DNA of 64,000 nucleotides from Mesorhizobium sp. M2A.F.Ca.ET.046.03.2.1 (GCF_003952425.1 NZ_CP034449.1:6250001-6314000), one strand, 5' to 3'. Shown: positions 35,801 to 45,159, numbered from the stretch's first letter. The notes: generated from the sequence alone by a model not told the origin. Program-made: numbers and translations.

Positions 35801-38800
35801 CAGCTTGCCGACATGGCCGGCGATGACGTCGTCGATCTCGGATCGGCTTTCGGTCAGCTTCTGGAGGTCGGCTTCGAGGGCGCGCCTGAGGATATCGCGG
35901 CCCTCGGCGAGCTTCTCGACCTGGCCGGCGACAAGACCGTCGATGCCGGCCCGGCTTTCGGCCAGCTTGGCGAGATCGGCTTCAAGGGCGCGCGTGAGGA
36001 TATCGCGGCCTTCGGAGAGCTTCTCAACCTGGCCAGCGACGAGGCCGTCGATGCCGGCACGGCTTTCGGCCAGCTTGGCAAGGTCCGCTTCAAGGGCGCG
36101 CGTGAGGATATCGCGGCCTTCGGCGAGCTTTTCGACCTGGCCGGCGACAAGGCCGTCGATCGAGGCGCGGCTTTCGGCGAGCTTGGCAAGGTCGGCTTCG
36201 AGCGCGCGCTTGAGGATGTCGCGGCCTTCCGCCAGCTTCTCGACCTGGCCGGCGACAAGCCCGTCGATGCTGGAACGGCTTTCGGCCAGCTTGGCGAGGT
36301 CGTCCTCCAGCGCCTTGGACAGCGTCGCGCGGTTCTGCGACAACTGGTCGGCATGGGTCTGCATGAGCCCGCTGGCATTGGCCATATCGGCGTCGAGCGC
36401 GCGCGAGAGTTCGGCGCGATGGCCGGTGATCTTCTGCGAATGATCGACGATTGCGCCCTGAATCGTGTTGAGATCGGCTTCCAGCGCGCGCTTGAGAATG
36501 TCGCGGCCTTCGGCCAGCTTCTCGACCTGGCCGGCGACCAGCCCGTCGATGCTGGAGCGGCTCTCCGCCAGCTTGGCGAGATCGTCTTCGAGCGACTTGG
36601 ACAGCACCGAACGGTCCTGAACGAGCCGGTTCTGATGTTCGGCAACGGCGCCGCTGACATTCTGAAGGTTATCCTCCAGGGCTCTCGATAGGGCCGAGCG
36701 GTCTTGCGCCAGCTTGTTCTGATGATCGGCAATGGCGCCGCTGACGGCCTGCAGATCGGCTTCGAGGGCCTTCGACAGTTGCGAGCGATCCTCCAGCACC
36801 TTGTCCGAGTGTCCCGCAATGGCACCCTTGATGGTGTTGAGGTCGGCCTCCAGGGCGCGCTTGAGGATATCGCGGCCTTCGGCAAGCTTTTCGACCTGGC
36901 CGGCAACGAGGCCGTCGATCGAGGCACGGCTTTCAGCCAGCTTGGCGAGGTCGGCTTCCAGCGTCTGCGATAGCAGGCCGCGGTCCTCGGCGAGCTTGCC
37001 GGCATGGCTGTCGATCAGGCCGCGGATGCCGCTCAGATCGCTTTCAAGCGCGCGGCTGAGCTCACCGCGGTCCTCGGCGAGCTTGGTCGAATGGGTCTCG
37101 ACCAGGTTCCTGATGCCGATGATGTCGGTCTCGAGCGCCTTGGCCAGCACGGCGCGGCCCTCGGCGATCTTCTCGACCTGACTGGCGACGAGGCCGTCGA
37201 TCGAGGCGCGGCTGTCCTGCAGCTTGCCGAGATCGGCTTCCAGGGCGCGCGCCAGGATATTGCGGCCCTCGGCCAGCTTCCCGACATGGCCGGCGACCAT
37301 TTCGTCAATCATCGTGCGGGCTTGGACGAGTCTGCCGGAGTCTTCGTTCAAAGCCTGGGACAGGCGGTTGCGACCCTCTTCGAGCTGCTCCAGATGGCTG
37401 CCAAGCGATGCATCGATGGCGGCGCGCGACTCGTTCACCTTGCGCAGATCTTCTTCCAGCGCGCGAGAGATCAAGCCGCGGCCTTCGGCCAGCTTCTGCA
37501 CTTGGTTGGTGACGGCGGCATCGATCGCCGCGCGGCCCTCGGCGAACTTGGCCAGGTCCTCCTGCATGGCGGCAGCCATGCGTTCGCGGCTCTCGGAAAG
37601 CGAGCGGCTGTGGTTCTCGACGGCTTCCTCGATGCCGACCCGGGCATCGGCGAGCCGCTGGATGTCGGAATCGAAGGAGCGCGACACCACATGCCGGGCG
37701 GCCTCCATGCGGCCGGCGAAGTCGGTGGCGCGGGCTTCGAGCATGGAGGAGGTGGACGAGATGATGTCGGCCATATCGGCGCCGATCTGGGTCTTGCCCT
37801 GATCGATCATCGCCGACAGCGTGTCCTTGCTCTCGGCGAAGGCATGAGCGATTTCCTTCGCGCGTTCCACCATCGTCTCGTTGATCTGGCGGGCGCGCGC
37901 TTCGAGGGCGGCGTTGAGCTTCTGCGTGCCGGTGTCGAGCGCTTCGGCGCGGGTCTGGAATTCGCTGATCAGCGCCTGGCCGCGTTCGGCCAGTGTCCGT
38001 TCGATGCCGCTGAGGCTCGCCTCGAATTCGGAGTTAAGCGTGCGGGCGGCGCCTCCAAGCAGCGAGACCATGCCATTCGTGCGGTCGTCGAGCAGGTCGG
38101 TCAGCGAGCGGGTAAGGCCGTCCGTGGTGTCGGTAAGCTTGGCGATTCGGGTGTCGAGCAGGCTGGCGAAGGCCTCGCCGGAGGTGGAAAGCCGATCGGT
38201 GATGTTGTCCAGGCGCGATTCGACGGAATCGAAGATCGACGTCGAGCTTTCATTGATGCGATCGATCAGCGTGTCGCCGGAGTTGTTGATCGTCATCGAC
38301 AGCTTGGTCGACGCGTTGAGGATCGAATCGCGGATGATGTCGCTGGCCGCGCCGATCTCGTCGCGCAGCGTCTCGTGAGCGCTGGCAATGGAGGCGCGCA
38401 CGCGCTCGGCATGGGTGACGACCGCCTCGCGCTCGCTGCCGAGGCCATCGACCAGAGAACGGATGCGGGCCTCGTTTTCGGAATAGGAGCGTTCGATCTG
38501 GCTGACTTCGCCATGGACGAGCGTCTCCAGCTCGACGGCGCGGGCGAGCGTCCGCTCGATGCCTTCGCCCATGGCCGCCACCTCGCGGCGAACGGCCTGG
38601 CCGATCATCATGACGCGATCCTGGGCGAGGTTTTCAGGCTCCGCCAGGCGGAAGGCGACCTCAGTCATGGACTGCGCGGCGATGCGCATTTCCTGCGCGC
38701 GCCGAATCATGGCGGCGAACGCCCAGAACAGGATGACCGGAACGATCGCGGCTACCGCCAGGCCGATCAGCTCGGGACGGGCGAAGAACTGGTCGAAGGT

Positions 38801-39289
38801 ACGGATCTTCCAGATGCCAGGACCGAACAGGAGGTTGGCCAAGCCGCCGGCGCCGGCGATCCAGGCCAGCGAGATAAAGGCGATCACCCAGTAGACGGTG
38901 CTCGATGCACGCCGGTTGAGGCTGTGCAGCAGCGTCTTGTAGTCCTTCTGGCGGTCGTCATTGGCGGGCGTGAAGCCGGCCGGGGGCGTGAAGCCGGACG
39001 GCTGTCCGTTGCGCGGCTCGACAGGGCGCAGTTCGGCCGGCTTGGCCGCGGGCGCCCTTGGAGACTGGGGGATGGCTGGCTGAGGGTTGTTCGCCGGCTC
39101 TGTCCGCTGGCTGCGGCCTTCGCGCGCCAGCTCGTCGGCCGCCGCCGAGATCTGCGCTTCGAGATCCTCCATCGACGCCGCCATGTCGAGCCCGCCTTCG
39201 TCGCCGGCAAGGTCAAGGTCGAGCGCCTTTTCCAGTTCCGCGGCTACGTCATTCTCGAGAGACTTGGTCGTCGTTGGTTTCTTAGCCAT
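32873..39289 (-). CDS. Giant coiled-coil growth-pole protein, GPR/RgsE homolog
   Basis: A 2138-residue protein. Residues 1-125 are cytoplasmic, acidic then Pro-rich; two transmembrane helices follow at about 131-155 and 174-195. Residues 200-1870 are an almost continuous alpha-helical coiled coil with apolipoprotein-like repeats (LAESRASIDGLVAGQVEKL and variants), a Pro/Gln-rich linker covers about 1880-1960, and a conserved C-terminal domain covers about 1990-2138 (NSLSVDIARAIDHDASIELW, YTLKGQQTFDEIRRKY). Size, topology and repeats match GPR of Agrobacterium and RgsE of Sinorhizobium, which form a ring at the growing pole and are needed for polar growth. Assignment is by architecture, so moderately sure. 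Confidence 0.8.
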   Translation of the reverse strand: MAKKPTTTKSLENDVAAELEKALDLDLAGDEGGLDMAASMEDLEAQISAAADELAREGRSQRTEPANNPQPAIPQSPRAPAAKPAELRPVEPRNGQPSGFTPPAGFTPANDDRQKDYKTLLHSLNRRASSTVYWVIAFISLAWIAGAGGLANLLFGPGIWKIRTFDQFFARPELIGLAVAAIVPVILFWAFAAMIRRAQEMRIAAQSMTEVAFRLAEPENLAQDRVMMIGQAVRREVAAMGEGIERTLARAVELETLVHGEVSQIERSYSENEARIRSLVDGLGSEREAVVTHAERVRASIASAHETLRDEIGAASDIIRDSILNASTKLSMTINNSGDTLIDRINESSTSIFDSVESRLDNITDRLSTSGEAFASLLDTRIAKLTDTTDGLTRSLTDLLDDRTNGMVSLLGGAARTLNSEFEASLSGIERTLAERGQALISEFQTRAEALDTGTQKLNAALEARARQINETMVERAKEIAHAFAESKDTLSAMIDQGKTQIGADMADIISSTSSMLEARATDFAGRMEAARHVVSRSFDSDIQRLADARVGIEEAVENHSRSLSESRERMAAAMQEDLAKFAEGRAAIDAAVTNQVQKLAEGRGLISRALEEDLRKVNESRAAIDASLGSHLEQLEEGRNRLSQALNEDSGRLVQARTMIDEMVAGHVGKLAEGRNILARALEADLGKLQDSRASIDGLVASQVEKIAEGRAVLAKALETDIIGIRNLVETHSTKLAEDRGELSRALESDLSGIRGLIDSHAGKLAEDRGLLSQTLEADLAKLAESRASIDGLVAGQVEKLAEGRDILKRALEADLNTIKGAIAGHSDKVLEDRSQLSKALEADLQAVSGAIADHQNKLAQDRSALSRALEDNLQNVSGAVAEHQNRLVQDRSVLSKSLEDDLAKLAESRSSIDGLVAGQVEKLAEGRDILKRALEADLNTIQGAIVDHSQKITGHRAELSRALDADMANASGLMQTHADQLSQNRATLSKALEDDLAKLAESRSSIDGLVAGQVEKLAEGRDILKRALEADLAKLAESRASIDGLVAGQVEKLAEGRDILTRALEADLAKLAESRAGIDGLVAGQVEKLSEGRDILTRALEADLAKLAESRAGIDGLVAGQVEKLAEGRDILRRALEADLQKLTESRSEIDDVIAGHVGKLSEGRDMLARALEDDLAKLADTRKDVDRSVSGHIDQIAARSSDISAAIAADVEKIEQAFSRQTGVIEERASTMERALSTGVDNVRGVLEKTAVFVAGALRDKVMEVTSTLHEQAGAAFSDADRKIAERAEQTSAALLARAEDIAQAFEAADRRLHERAQDTSNMLMARADDASNSLMARAEETADKLATRAGEIANTFDAADQKLVARAVETAQSLASRAGDILRNFEGADERLSMRITESAEALAARASDLGRIFDGADQQLMARIAEGSEALSARAGEIGRIFDDADNRLVSRIASTSSTIGEHADTIVGAFAATEQRVADRARQTGQELAVHAREIEQALSGADERIAASAAAAAARVEDQVASVENRLAYTAETMGQKLSEQVSSAEAQLISRANVIAETFTAVGQHIGQSTNEAARTIGANTRELNTMLAARSAEMAKILDETAKPLVERFAQGGSELQRSMEEVTERAAEKLRSENTNLVNALASRTAETLSAVEGARSSLADSVADLIGRMTTSSAQLGQLIEQAAVNLGQVEERLSGSTQSFASTTEKAAQTFASSARLVDSNTTRLTDLSSATLREVAAIATKFDEHSRLLSSASNLLSSAQSNLEHTLERQSSLEDLAVGLVKKSEDLEKVMRSFESLVGQTMQTAEGRTMESAEKIRTAIAEVVDSATRRFADATEEMRRTAGSIKSELDLTRAELKKGVIEMPEEAKESTSAIRRAVAEQINALKELSDIVAKSGRSGSSEQGEPRGLRPAPQQAPTRAAEPPLRRPPAPQPQPQPQPAARAPQAPLAETTLRGTLDLERPAEAPRRENGKTQQGGWVRDLLTNASREEELRPAAPAEAPRAAPAQRSPLHVMESLNSLSVDIARAIDHDASIELWNRYRRGERDVFTRRLYTLKGQQTFDEIRRKYQAEAEFRAAVDRYCEDFEKLLKDVSRNDRDNIMAQTYLTSDTGKVYTMLAHASGRLH
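35790..36330 (-). repeat. 108-bp tandem repeat array inside the growth-pole gene
   Basis: Near-identical 108-bp units recur with anchors at 35888, 35996, 36104 and 36212 (each GAGGAT[A/G]TCGCGGCC), encoding 36-residue units with core LAESRAxIDGLVAGQVEKL. Further copies are separated by shorter 87-bp (29-residue) units, e.g. anchors near 36492 and 36864. The difference of 7 residues is one heptad. Array boundaries are approximate. Confidence 0.85.
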
Positions 39290-39584
39290 GCCTTCGCTAC
39301 CCTGTACTAGCTGCCGCGGGACTTATGATTTTGGCCGGATTCTGGCCCGATTCTAGCTTGTCTATCCCGAGCAGGAGGCTGAAAAATGGACCTTCGTATC
39401 GTAATGACACACAGGGGTAAAGAAAACATGCATTCCGGGCGATACGTAAAACTTTAAATATAAGGTTAACGCAAGCGTGATCCGGTCGCCTCCGTGACAA
39501 CATTTTTCCCCTCCAATCGTTAACCCGTTGGCGACCGGAAACGCCTATTTTCTTGGCCTCGTCTGCCCGCTTGATGGAGTTGCA

Positions 39585-39959
39585 GTGCGTATGCGTGGCG
39601 AAAGTGGTATTGCGTTTTCCATGCCGGGGGGAGATCCCTCCGGAACGGCTCGAGCCCGACCTGTGGATCTCGGCCATCTGGCGCGCCAGACAATGGGCGA
39701 CCGCGACCTCGAACGGGAGGTGCTGGCGCTGTTCGTGCAGCAGTCGCTCAACGTTCGTGACCAGATCACGGACGCCGACACCAGGCAGAGGATACTTCTG
39801 GCGCACGGCTTGAAAGGCTCGGCGCGCGGCATCGGCGCCTTCGCGGTCGCCGAATGCGCGGCAATCATCGAGAAGCAGCCGGAAGACGTCCGGGCGCTCA
39901 AGCGGCTCGGCATGCTGATCGAGGAAGTGCGCGACTTCATCGCGGGCATCAGCCGCTAG
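39585..39959 (+). CDS. Histidine phosphotransfer (Hpt) domain protein
   Basis: A 124-residue protein carrying one Hpt four-helix domain. The phospho-acceptor is the histidine in LLAHGLKGSARGIGA, the standard HxLKGSA motif. VDLGHLARQTMGDRDLEREV opens the domain and IEEVRDFIAGI closes it. It should relay phosphate between a hybrid kinase and a response regulator; CckA is in the window but its usual partner is ChpT, so the partner is unknown. GTG 39585 is favoured by GGAG 5 nt upstream; ATG 39591 is the alternative. Divergent from the giant coiled-coil gene. Confidence 0.85.
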   Translation: MRMRGESGIAFSMPGGDPSGTARARPVDLGHLARQTMGDRDLEREVLALFVQQSLNVRDQITDADTRQRILLAHGLKGSARGIGAFAVAECAAIIEKQPEDVRALKRLGMLIEEVRDFIAGISR

Positions 39960-40058
39960 CACTATCTTTTTGAAAAACGTCATTTCGTGGCGCTTTCGCG
40001 CCGCAGTTGACTTGTCCGGTGGAGTGATTATCTCCGTCGCGACTCCTCAGGTGACTTA

Positions 40059-40379
40059 ATGACCAAGCTGACTTACATCGCCCATGACGGGACCCGATTT
40101 GACGTGGAGGCCGAAAACGGCTCGACCGTCATGGAAAACGCCATCCGCAACGCGGTGCCCGGTATCGAGGCCGAATGCGGCGGCGCCTGCGCCTGCGCGA
40201 CCTGCCATGTCTATGTCGACGAGGCATGGACGGCCGAGGTCGGCGAGCCGGAGGCGATGGAAGAGGACATGCTGGACTTCGCCTATGACGTCCAGCCGAA
40301 CTCGCGCCTTTCCTGCCAGATCAAGGTGCGCGACGCGCTGGACGGGCTGGTCGTGCGCGTTCCCGAGCGCCAAGGCTAA
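40059..40379 (+). CDS. [2Fe-2S] ferredoxin, adrenodoxin/FdVI type
   Basis: A 106-residue ferredoxin. Cluster ligands are in the loop [14 protein letters not shown] (C-x5-C-x2-C spacing) and a fourth Cys in [10 protein letters not shown] near residue 87. The pattern, with [20 protein letters not shown], is that of vertebrate-type/FdVI ferredoxins that feed electrons to monooxygenases or Fe-S assembly. A ferredoxin-NADP reductase gene starts 90 nt downstream on the same strand and is the probable electron donor. ATG 40059 is followed directly by the conserved first beta strand. Confidence 0.95.
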   Translation: MTKLTYIAHDGTRFDVEAENGSTVMENAIRNAVPGIEAECGGACACATCHVYVDEAWTAEVGEPEAMEEDMLDFAYDVQPNSRLSCQIKVRDALDGLVVRVPERQG

Positions 40380-41499
<1,120 letters not shown>

Positions 41500-41501
<2 letters not shown>

Positions 41502-41550
41502 GTATGTTGAATTCAGGTGATGCCGGCCTGACCTGAATCTCAACACACCT
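41500..41550. repeat. 51-bp palindromic repeat (short form of the element at 4816)
   Basis: It reads GAGTATGTTGAATTCAGGT, then GATGCCGGCCTG, then ACCTGAATCTCAACACACCT. Both ends match the 142-bp element at 4816-4957, and the missing 90 bp are exactly the part between that element's two CGGCCTG copies. It begins within the stop codon of the ferredoxin reductase gene and can fold into a hairpin with ATTCAGGT/ACCTGAAT as stem. It separates that gene from the convergent exporter gene. Confidence 0.85.
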
Positions 41551-41558
41551 CGGAGAGA

Positions 41559-43034
41559 TTACTCCGCAAGCACCGGCGCGGCGTGCTCGTCGCGGCCGCG
41601 CAGTTCCTTTTCCGGCATGAGCGCCAGCACGATCAGCGCAAGGACAAGCGTGATCCCGGTGGTGAGGAAAATCATCACGAACGGCAGCGCCGATGACAAT
41701 TCGATACGCGTCGCGGCGCCTTCGGACGACAGCGGCAAGCCATAGCCCAGCGCCACCGCGCCAAGGATCGCCACGCCGAGCGCGCCGCCCAGCGTGCGCA
41801 GGAAGGTCAGCACGCCGGTCGCCACGCCCAGGTGAGCGCGGTCGACGGCGTTCTGGACCGAGACGGTGGCGACCGGGAAGGTCGTTCCGCTGCCCAGGCC
41901 GGTGAGCGTGGTCAGGATCAGGACTTCGGGCAGCGAGGCGCGTCCCGCAATGGCACTGAGCACGCCAACGCAGACGATGGCAAGGCTGACGCCGATTATG
42001 GCGATGCGCTTGTAATGGACGAAACGCGGGATCAAACGGCCGCTGAGGGTGGCGCCGGCGACCGTGCCGAGCAGCAGGCCCAGCATGGCCATGCCGGATT
42101 CGCTGACCGAAAGCCCGACGATCGACTGCAGGTAGACCGGCAGGTAAACCGAAGCGCCGATGTTCGCGGCCTGCAACAGGAACATCGACAGCGTGCCGGC
42201 GAGCACGATCGGGTTGCCCAGCACGTCGAGGGAGATCAAGGGCTCGGCCGTCTTGAGCAGCCTCAGCGCGAAGAAAGCCCAGAACACGGCCGAGCAGGCC
42301 ACCAGCCCCAGGATTTCGCCTGATAACCAGGGATAGGCGCTGCCGCCCCAGTTCAGCGCCAGGAGCAGCAGCGACGTAGCGATGACCAGCAGCGCGGCGC
42401 CCAGCCCGTCGATGCGATGGTTCTTGGCCGCGATCGGCAGCTTCTTCAGCGGGTTGTTGATGAGGGCCATGGCAAGGAAGCCGATCGGCAGGTTGATCCA
42501 GAAGATCAGCGACCAGTGCAAATGCTCGGCAAAGACGCCGCCGAGCAGCGGGCCGGCGACGCTGGCGACCGCCCATGTGCCGGAGATCCAGGCCGAGTAG
42601 CGGGCCCGCTCGCGCGGCGGCACGAGATCGCCTATGACCGTCTGGGCCAGCGCGAAGAGACCGCCGCCGCCGGCGCCCTGGATCGCCCGGCCGATGACCA
42701 GCACCAGCATGTTGGGCGCGAGCGCGCTGACCAGCGACCCGAGCAGAAAGATCATGATGGCGGCGTAGATGACGGAACGGCGACCATAGACATCCGAGAT
42801 CCTGCCGTAGAGCGGCGCCATCGCGGTCGCGGTCAAAAGATAACCGGTGACAATCCACGGCAGATACTCGGCATGGCCAAGCGCGAGCGCGATCGTCGGC
42901 AGCGCGGGGGCGACGATTGTCTGGTCAAGGGCTGCCAGCAGCATCGACAACAGCACGCCACCGATGATGGCGTTCTTCTCGCTCTCGCTCATCGGCGCGG
43001 CTTTCTGCGCCATCGTCTCGACGGTCTGGTCCAT
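41559..43034 (-). CDS. DHA2-family (EmrB/QacA) multidrug MFS exporter
   Basis: A 491-residue, 14-helix drug:proton antiporter. Motif D1 is LDQTIVAPALPTIA, motif A YGRISDVYGRRSVI, motif C WAVASVAGPLLGGVFAEHLHW (shown as VASVAGPLLGGVFAEHLHW) and WIFWINLPIG-type LIFWINLPIGFL. It exports hydrophobic compounds across the inner membrane; no EmrA-type partner is adjacent, so it may work alone. A CTATAT-n8-ATATAG inverted repeat lies 100 bp upstream and may be an operator. The specificity is unknown. Confidence 0.93.
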   Translation of the reverse strand: MDQTVETMAQKAAPMSESEKNAIIGGVLLSMLLAALDQTIVAPALPTIALALGHAEYLPWIVTGYLLTATAMAPLYGRISDVYGRRSVIYAAIMIFLLGSLVSALAPNMLVLVIGRAIQGAGGGGLFALAQTVIGDLVPPRERARYSAWISGTWAVASVAGPLLGGVFAEHLHWSLIFWINLPIGFLAMALINNPLKKLPIAAKNHRIDGLGAALLVIATSLLLLALNWGGSAYPWLSGEILGLVACSAVFWAFFALRLLKTAEPLISLDVLGNPIVLAGTLSMFLLQAANIGASVYLPVYLQSIVGLSVSESGMAMLGLLLGTVAGATLSGRLIPRFVHYKRIAIIGVSLAIVCVGVLSAIAGRASLPEVLILTTLTGLGSGTTFPVATVSVQNAVDRAHLGVATGVLTFLRTLGGALGVAILGAVALGYGLPLSSEGAATRIELSSALPFVMIFLTTGITLVLALIVLALMPEKELRGRDEHAAPVLAE

Positions 43035-43133
43035 GCATCATTTCTTTCAAAGGCAGGTGCTTGGCGCGCCAAGGTGGCTTTGGCTGGTCGCGCCTGTCAT
43101 TTCCCATCGTGGATAGGGGGTGTTTCGAACCCG

Positions 43134-43153
43134 CTATATGTCGTTCGATATAG
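43134..43153. promoter_or_regulatory. Candidate operator CTATAT-n8-ATATAG
   Basis: CTATATGTCGTTCGATATAG is a 20-bp inverted repeat 100 bp upstream of the DHA2 exporter start codon. ATATAG/CTATAT also resembles the rhizobial -10 element, so the repeat could be a MarR/TetR-type operator overlapping a promoter. No regulator gene is adjacent. Confidence 0.45.
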
Positions 43154-43237
43154 GCCGTTTTCGACCGTCCTTCGAAAGTTTTCCCCGTCGGGCACCATGC
43201 TTGGGCGAAATTGGCCTCGGATGCGGCTTGCTTCGGG

Positions 43238-43858
43238 TCAAGGCGGCGGCAGCTGGCCGGCTTCAATGCGCTGCATCCGATAGCGCATCAGCCGAAGGAT
43301 GCGGCTTTCGAAATTGGCGCCCTCGACCCGGTCGAAGCGCACCTGGTCCTGATCGTGCCTGGCGAGCTCGGCTGCCTGGATCGACGCGGCCTCCGCTTTT
43401 GCCTGTTCGCACGTCTTTTGCGTGGGGCTGGCCTTCAGCGCGTCCTCGAGCGAGCGCGCATGGTTCTTGGCGATCTCGACATGGCGTTCCTCATGCCGTT
43501 TGATGTCGGCCGAGAGCGTGTCCCAGAACAGCCTAACGTCGGGATCGGATTTGCGCGGGCGCCGCCACTCGGGGAGGATCACCTTGACCTTCACGGTGAC
43601 GGCCGCATCGGCGATGCGGCAGGACTGCGCGCTCTGGGCGTAGCTGATACGGGTCGTAAAGGCCATCTGCGTGGCGCCTGGATGTCGCGATCCGGTGCTC
43701 TTCACTTCGGGGCCGTTTCTCGACAGCTGGTTCTGGATATCGTCGAGCGTGCGGCCGCCGACGCTGAAATAGCTGTAGGTCTTCACCAGATTCGCGGGGA
43801 CCGCCGGCGTGGCGGCGAGCGCGAGCATCAGGGCGCAGAGCAGGGGACGCTTCATCAT
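43238..43858 (-). CDS. Predicted secreted Zn-dependent protease (DUF922)
   Basis: A 206-residue exported protein: signal peptide (LLCALMLALAATPAVPA), then a DUF922 domain with TYSYFSVGGRTLDDIQNQL (shown as YSYFSVGGRTLDDI) and the zinc motif RHEERHVEIAKNHA, matching HExxH. A central WRRPRKSDPDVRLFW segment is conserved. It would act in the periplasm; no substrate is known. ATG at 43858 or 43855 are both served by GAGG. Last before the divergently oriented folate operon. Confidence 0.87.
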   Translation of the reverse strand: MMKRPLLCALMLALAATPAVPANLVKTYSYFSVGGRTLDDIQNQLSRNGPEVKSTGSRHPGATQMAFTTRISYAQSAQSCRIADAAVTVKVKVILPEWRRPRKSDPDVRLFWDTLSADIKRHEERHVEIAKNHARSLEDALKASPTQKTCEQAKAEAASIQAAELARHDQDQVRFDRVEGANFESRILRLMRYRMQRIEAGQLPPP

Positions 43859-43942
43859 ATTGCCTCTTCACGCACCTTGCTTTAGGGCCGTCGCCAGCGC
43901 AACGGAATTGATTTCCAGCGGATCACGCATGGTTGATGGACA

Positions 43943-44797
43943 ATGACGACAAGGCGATGGCAGTTGGCGCATGGGCGCTATCTCGACCTCGGTCCGAAGG
44001 CGGTCGTCGTCGGCATCCTCAACGTGACGCCTGACAGTTTTTCGGACGGCAGTTTGTTCATCGCGCCGGGAAAGGCGCTGGAGCAGGCGCGCCGGATGGT
44101 GAAAGAGGGCGCCGCCGTGATCGATGTCGGCGGGGAATCGACGCGGCCGGGTTTCGCTCCGATCACGGCTGAAGAAGAGCAGGGTCGCGTGCTGCCGGTC
44201 ATCGCGGCGCTCGCCGCTTCCGGCGAGGCGCTGATCTCGGTCGACACCTATCGCGAGGACACCGCGCGGCGCGCAGTCGCCGCCGGCGCCCATATCGTCA
44301 ACGATGTCTGGGGGCTGCAGCGGGAGCCCGGCATCGCGCGCGTCGCCGCCGAAACCGGCGCCGGGCTCATCATCATGCACACCGGCCGCGAGCGGCAGAA
44401 ACTGCCTGATGTGATCGACGACCAGTTCCTGTTCCTGCGCAAATCGCTCGAGATCGCGCGTGCGGCCAACGTCGCCGACAGTCAGATCGTGCTCGATGCA
44501 GGCTTCGGCTTCGCCAAGGAAACGGCGGCGGAGAACCTCGACCTGATGGCGCGGTTTTCGGAGCTTCAGGCGCTCGGCTACCCGCTGATGGCGGGAACCT
44601 CGCGCAAGCGCTTCATCGGCACCGCGACCGGGCGCGAGCCTGGCGATCGGGCCGCCGGCACGGCGGCGACGAGCGTCATCCTGCGCTTGAAGGGGGCCGA
44701 CCTGTTTCGCGTCCACGATGTCGCAATCAACGTGGACGCGCTGGCGCTGACCGATGCTATGCTTGCCCGCGAAACCGAGCCTCCCCCCGGACCCTGA
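43943..44797 (+). CDS. folP: Dihydropteroate synthase
   Basis: A 284-residue TIM-barrel enzyme that condenses p-aminobenzoate with 7,8-dihydropterin pyrophosphate in folate synthesis; target of sulfonamides. Signatures are VGILNVTPDSFSDGS, VIDVGGESTRPGFAPI, DTYREDTARRA, NDVWGLQ, VLDAGFGFAKE and GTSRKRFIG. Length is usual. First gene of folP-folB-folK; folB starts 2 nt after its stop codon, indicating an operon. No unusual residues in the sulfonamide-binding loops are evident to me. Confidence 0.96.
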   Translation: MTTRRWQLAHGRYLDLGPKAVVVGILNVTPDSFSDGSLFIAPGKALEQARRMVKEGAAVIDVGGESTRPGFAPITAEEEQGRVLPVIAALAASGEALISVDTYREDTARRAVAAGAHIVNDVWGLQREPGIARVAAETGAGLIIMHTGRERQKLPDVIDDQFLFLRKSLEIARAANVADSQIVLDAGFGFAKETAAENLDLMARFSELQALGYPLMAGTSRKRFIGTATGREPGDRAAGTAATSVILRLKGADLFRVHDVAINVDALALTDAMLARETEPPPGP

Positions 44798-44799
44798 TC

Positions 44800-45159
44800 A
44801 TGTACGTCATCCGTATGAAGAATTGCGCCTTCTTCGCCCGCCACGGCGTGCTTGACGAGGAGGAGACGCTTGGCCAACGTTTCTATGTCGATGCCGAGCT
44901 GACCGTCGAACCCAGCCGTCCGCTGACGGAGGATTCCATCGAGGATACCGTCAATTACGGCGTCGCCTTCGCGGTCATCGAGAAGATCGTGACCGGACAT
45001 CGCCGCTTCCTGATCGAGGCGCTGGCGCTGGAGGTCGCAAAGGCGCTGACAGCGCGCTTCTCGCAGATCAGGAAGGCCGCGATCACCGTGCGCAAGCCGA
45101 ACGCCCCGGTGCCCGGCGTGCTCGATTATGTGGAGGTGACCGTTGTCTGGCCAGAATAG
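44800..45159 (+). CDS. folB: Dihydroneopterin aldolase
   Basis: A 119-residue T-fold enzyme that converts dihydroneopterin to 6-hydroxymethyldihydropterin. Marks are IRMKNCAFFARHGVLDEEETLGQRF (shown as CAFFARHGVLDEEETLGQRF) with the catalytic Glu, INYGVAF-type VNYGVAFAVIE, FLIEALALEVA and ITVRKPNAPVPG with the catalytic Lys. It is in the middle of folP-folB-folK: 2 nt after folP, and its last 17 bp overlap the start of folK. Confidence 0.95.
   Translation: MYVIRMKNCAFFARHGVLDEEETLGQRFYVDAELTVEPSRPLTEDSIEDTVNYGVAFAVIEKIVTGHRRFLIEALALEVAKALTARFSQIRKAAITVRKPNAPVPGVLDYVEVTVVWPE

Noticed and set aside
35790..36330. A CRISPR array
   Set aside because: The 108-bp units are coding, in frame within the giant protein, and have no unique spacers.
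39440..39480. A CtrA site TTAA-n7-TTAA upstream of the Hpt gene
   Set aside because: The closest pair, TTAA at 39457 and 39466 approximately, has 8 rather than 7 bases between, so the spacing does not fit.
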